This document shows, one piece after another, positions 62,275 through 64,000 of a stretch of DNA of 64,000 nucleotides. The notes beneath the pieces are model-generated. The model made no database searches and was not told where the DNA came from. It saw nothing but the letters and a program-made list of their open reading frames with translations. Positions within the stretch are counted from its first letter, which is position 1; each line of letters begins with the position of its first letter. The translations under genes were made by a program, and so were the position numbers. Source of the stretch: Rosa chinensis. Taxonomy: Eukaryota; Streptophyta; Magnoliopsida; Rosales; Rosaceae. The DNA lies in NCBI RefSeq assembly GCF_002994745.2, contig NC_037092.1, positions 8,980,501 through 9,044,500 on the forward strand, written 5' to 3'.

Positions 62275-62396
62275 GAAGCGTTCGTTTCATCTTCTTATTC
62301 AATGGCATTTTGATTTACATTATATGAATTTTGCTCTGATGATGATGAATTTACTGTTGGGTCTTGCAAGGTTATGGTAGCTGCAAGTATGCATAG
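62275..62396 (+). pseudogene. Type A X8 relic (promoter fused to last exon)
   Basis: A piece of the type A upstream region (GCGTTCGTTTCATCTTCTTATTCAA) runs directly into the second intron and the last exon (GYGSCKYA stop, 62371-62396). Everything from the ATG through the X8 exon is deleted. The acceptor is also altered (TTGCAAG). Confidence 0.82.
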
Positions 62397-63580
62397 CAGG
62401 TTAGCAGATATACAAGGTTTCTCGATTTTAATTGCCTAGAATAATATGAGAAGAAATCCCCATTGTTCTCTTGATTTGGTTCTTTTCTAGTATTTTTACT
62501 TTTAGTCTTTAATGTAGTAGTGTGAGCTTTCATTTGGGTGTACTGAGGTTGGAATTTTTCAGCAAAGTGATTCTATATATAGCTACCCATGAAGTTCTCT
62601 TTTATATTCTAGTATGGAGACACTAGGAACGTAGTCAACAAGTTTTAACTCTGAAGTCTGAAGTACCATCTTCTTGACTACCTTTCTTGTTCTCAGAAAA
62701 ATTGTTGGTCATCTTAGCATCCATATTCAATAATAGAAAATCAAAGGAATTAGCAGCTTGCAAATTAATACTCCGTAAACTTCTAAAGAAATTCTTTAAT
62801 GGCATAGCTTGAAAGCTTGTCCATGAATAGAAAACTACTTGGTCTAACTACACTTGTCATCATTAGTTTGAGGATTGAAAGTCCTAGGGTCAAGTGAACA
62901 ATGTTTTAGAGCAACAAGAACACTCGATTATCGGTGGACCAAAACAATGGAATTTTCGTTAGAAATAGTACTGCTAGAAGACCTTATTAACCATGATAAG
63001 CTGCAATATTTTGGTTCAGGTTAAAGTAAGGTTAAAGGTAACTACTTAAGTACTACCAGTTTTGCTTGAGGAACTGACGAAAGTTACTGCTCCAACTAGA
63101 AGCTAAACCATTCTGGTAAAATATGTTTCCGATTTCATAGGGTAGAAAATATCAACCCAATTGAAATGAAATGAAGTGGACAAAAAGAACTGTAGTAAGA
63201 AACAGAGACATGAAGATGTTCTTAAGAGCTGTAACCGTAACACCAAAATCTGCTAAATGACTAGCACACACACCTCACACTTGTACTAATAGAGCTGGTT
63301 GCGGTTTTGAGTCAAATCTTCTGATTTCACATTCGTCTCCATGTCATAAACTCCTCTGGCCGTTATGCATGCACTAATTTGAATTGGTGCATGTAGTCCG
63401 TGTCTCAATCAAGAAATACTGAACAATGCCAATTGTCCTTGTTAAAAAAAAATTGCATAGCAAATGGTTTTTCACACAAAAGGGGTTGAATCTCTACTTC
63501 AATTCTCATACCCTTCGAAAAGCAACCTGTGTGTGAGCTTTTTCAGTCTGTAGTTAAAAAAATTAAGCCTCGAAGTGTTC
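62397..63580. other. Spacer and upstream region of the X8 gene at 63581
   Basis: Duplicate of 56357-57527 with small indels. No gene recognised. Confidence 0.5.
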
Positions 63581-64000
63581 ATGGCTAAAGCGGAAAGTTC
63601 TTTCTGCATGCTCATCCTTTTCCTTCTGCAGGTTCTGTTTTTCCCCAAAGGTATCATTTTCTTCTTTCTAAGCTGCACCAATTGCATGTTCTTAATGCCA
63701 ATTTTTTTTTTCCAGATAACTATGACTGACATACAGAGTCATCCTACTTTTGAGCCTATAATTTTCCCTTAATTGTCTAAAAGAAAAGGTAAATTTGAAT
63801 GCCTTCCCATCTGACTCTAAATTTGCTCAGATTCTCTTCATAAGTGAGAGCTTTTCTTTGTCATAAGTGAGAGCTTTTTCTGTTAACCAAGATTTCAGTG
63901 TCTTTCCTCTACCAATTTTCATTTTGAATGCATGAACTTCCACCAACAATTTTGCAGGACAAATGGAAGCTAGCAGAGCGGCGTATGTGAAGGTAATGCC
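63581..64000 (+). CDS. X8 gene B6, 5' end only (cut by window edge)
   Basis: Exon 1 63581-63650 encodes signal peptide MAKAESSFCMLILFLLQVLF; intron 63651-63957; exon 2 63958-63992 reads GQMEASRAAYVK and ends in phase 0 before GTAATG. This is the same two-exon start as in B2, B3 and B4, where the next exon opens X8 domain 1. The last 19 bases match the sequence right after the FLS2 breakpoint at 12942, so the broken gene there is of this subtype. A stop-containing alternative exon near 63717 is not used in this model. X8 content is inferred, since the domain exons lie outside. Confidence 0.7.

Overview
This is plant nuclear DNA, a euchromatic eudicot region. The genes have GT-AG introns, AT-rich introns and many small DNA transposons, and the gene set is starch synthase 4, two LHCII type I genes, an FLS2-type receptor kinase and X8/CBM43 proteins. 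A Rosaceae-like genome is my guess from overall style only; nothing here proves the species. No RNA genes, CRISPR arrays or bacterial-style operons were seen.

Layout. 1-5875 (+) holds most of a starch synthase 4 gene, cut by the left window edge. 6991-10533 holds two intronless Lhcb1 genes, divergently oriented. 10481-12941 and 19361-22446 are two copies of one segment (3' end of Lhcb1, an uncharacterised two-exon gene, the kinase end of FLS2). The FLS2 copy is broken in the first block. The Lhcb1 copy is reduced to a 3' scrap in the second, which carries a full-length FLS2 (21622-25262, -).

From 12942 to the right edge, and interleaved with the above, lies a tandem array of X8 (CBM43, beta-1,3-glucan-binding type) genes, all on the + strand. 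There are two forms. Type A is a small secreted protein with one X8 domain: 55693-56356 is intact, while 27391, 48223 and about 62270 are broken. Type B has a signal peptide, two X8 domains, one transmembrane helix and a cytoplasmic tail: 16079, 30074 and 49537 are intact, 12942 and 59007 are broken, and 57528 and 63581 are relic or partial. A and B alternate in units of about 6-15 kb. Comparing the units identifies most transposon insertions by their empty sites.

The units are inflated by nested transposons: MULEs with 8-9 bp target duplications (36853-39907, 42105-44482, and 46125-47781 carrying a captured GGPP synthase fragment), hAT-type elements with 8 bp duplications, a truncated LINE, a SINE, fold-back MITEs and a Ty3/gypsy remnant.

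The most interesting candidate system is the type B family. Two extracellular glucan-binding-type domains are anchored by a transmembrane helix instead of the GPI anchor usual for this family, with divergent cytoplasmic tails. The genes are amplified beside an FLS2 receptor and paired with secreted one-domain relatives. A role in glucan perception or callose/plasmodesmal control is inference, not shown by the sequence.
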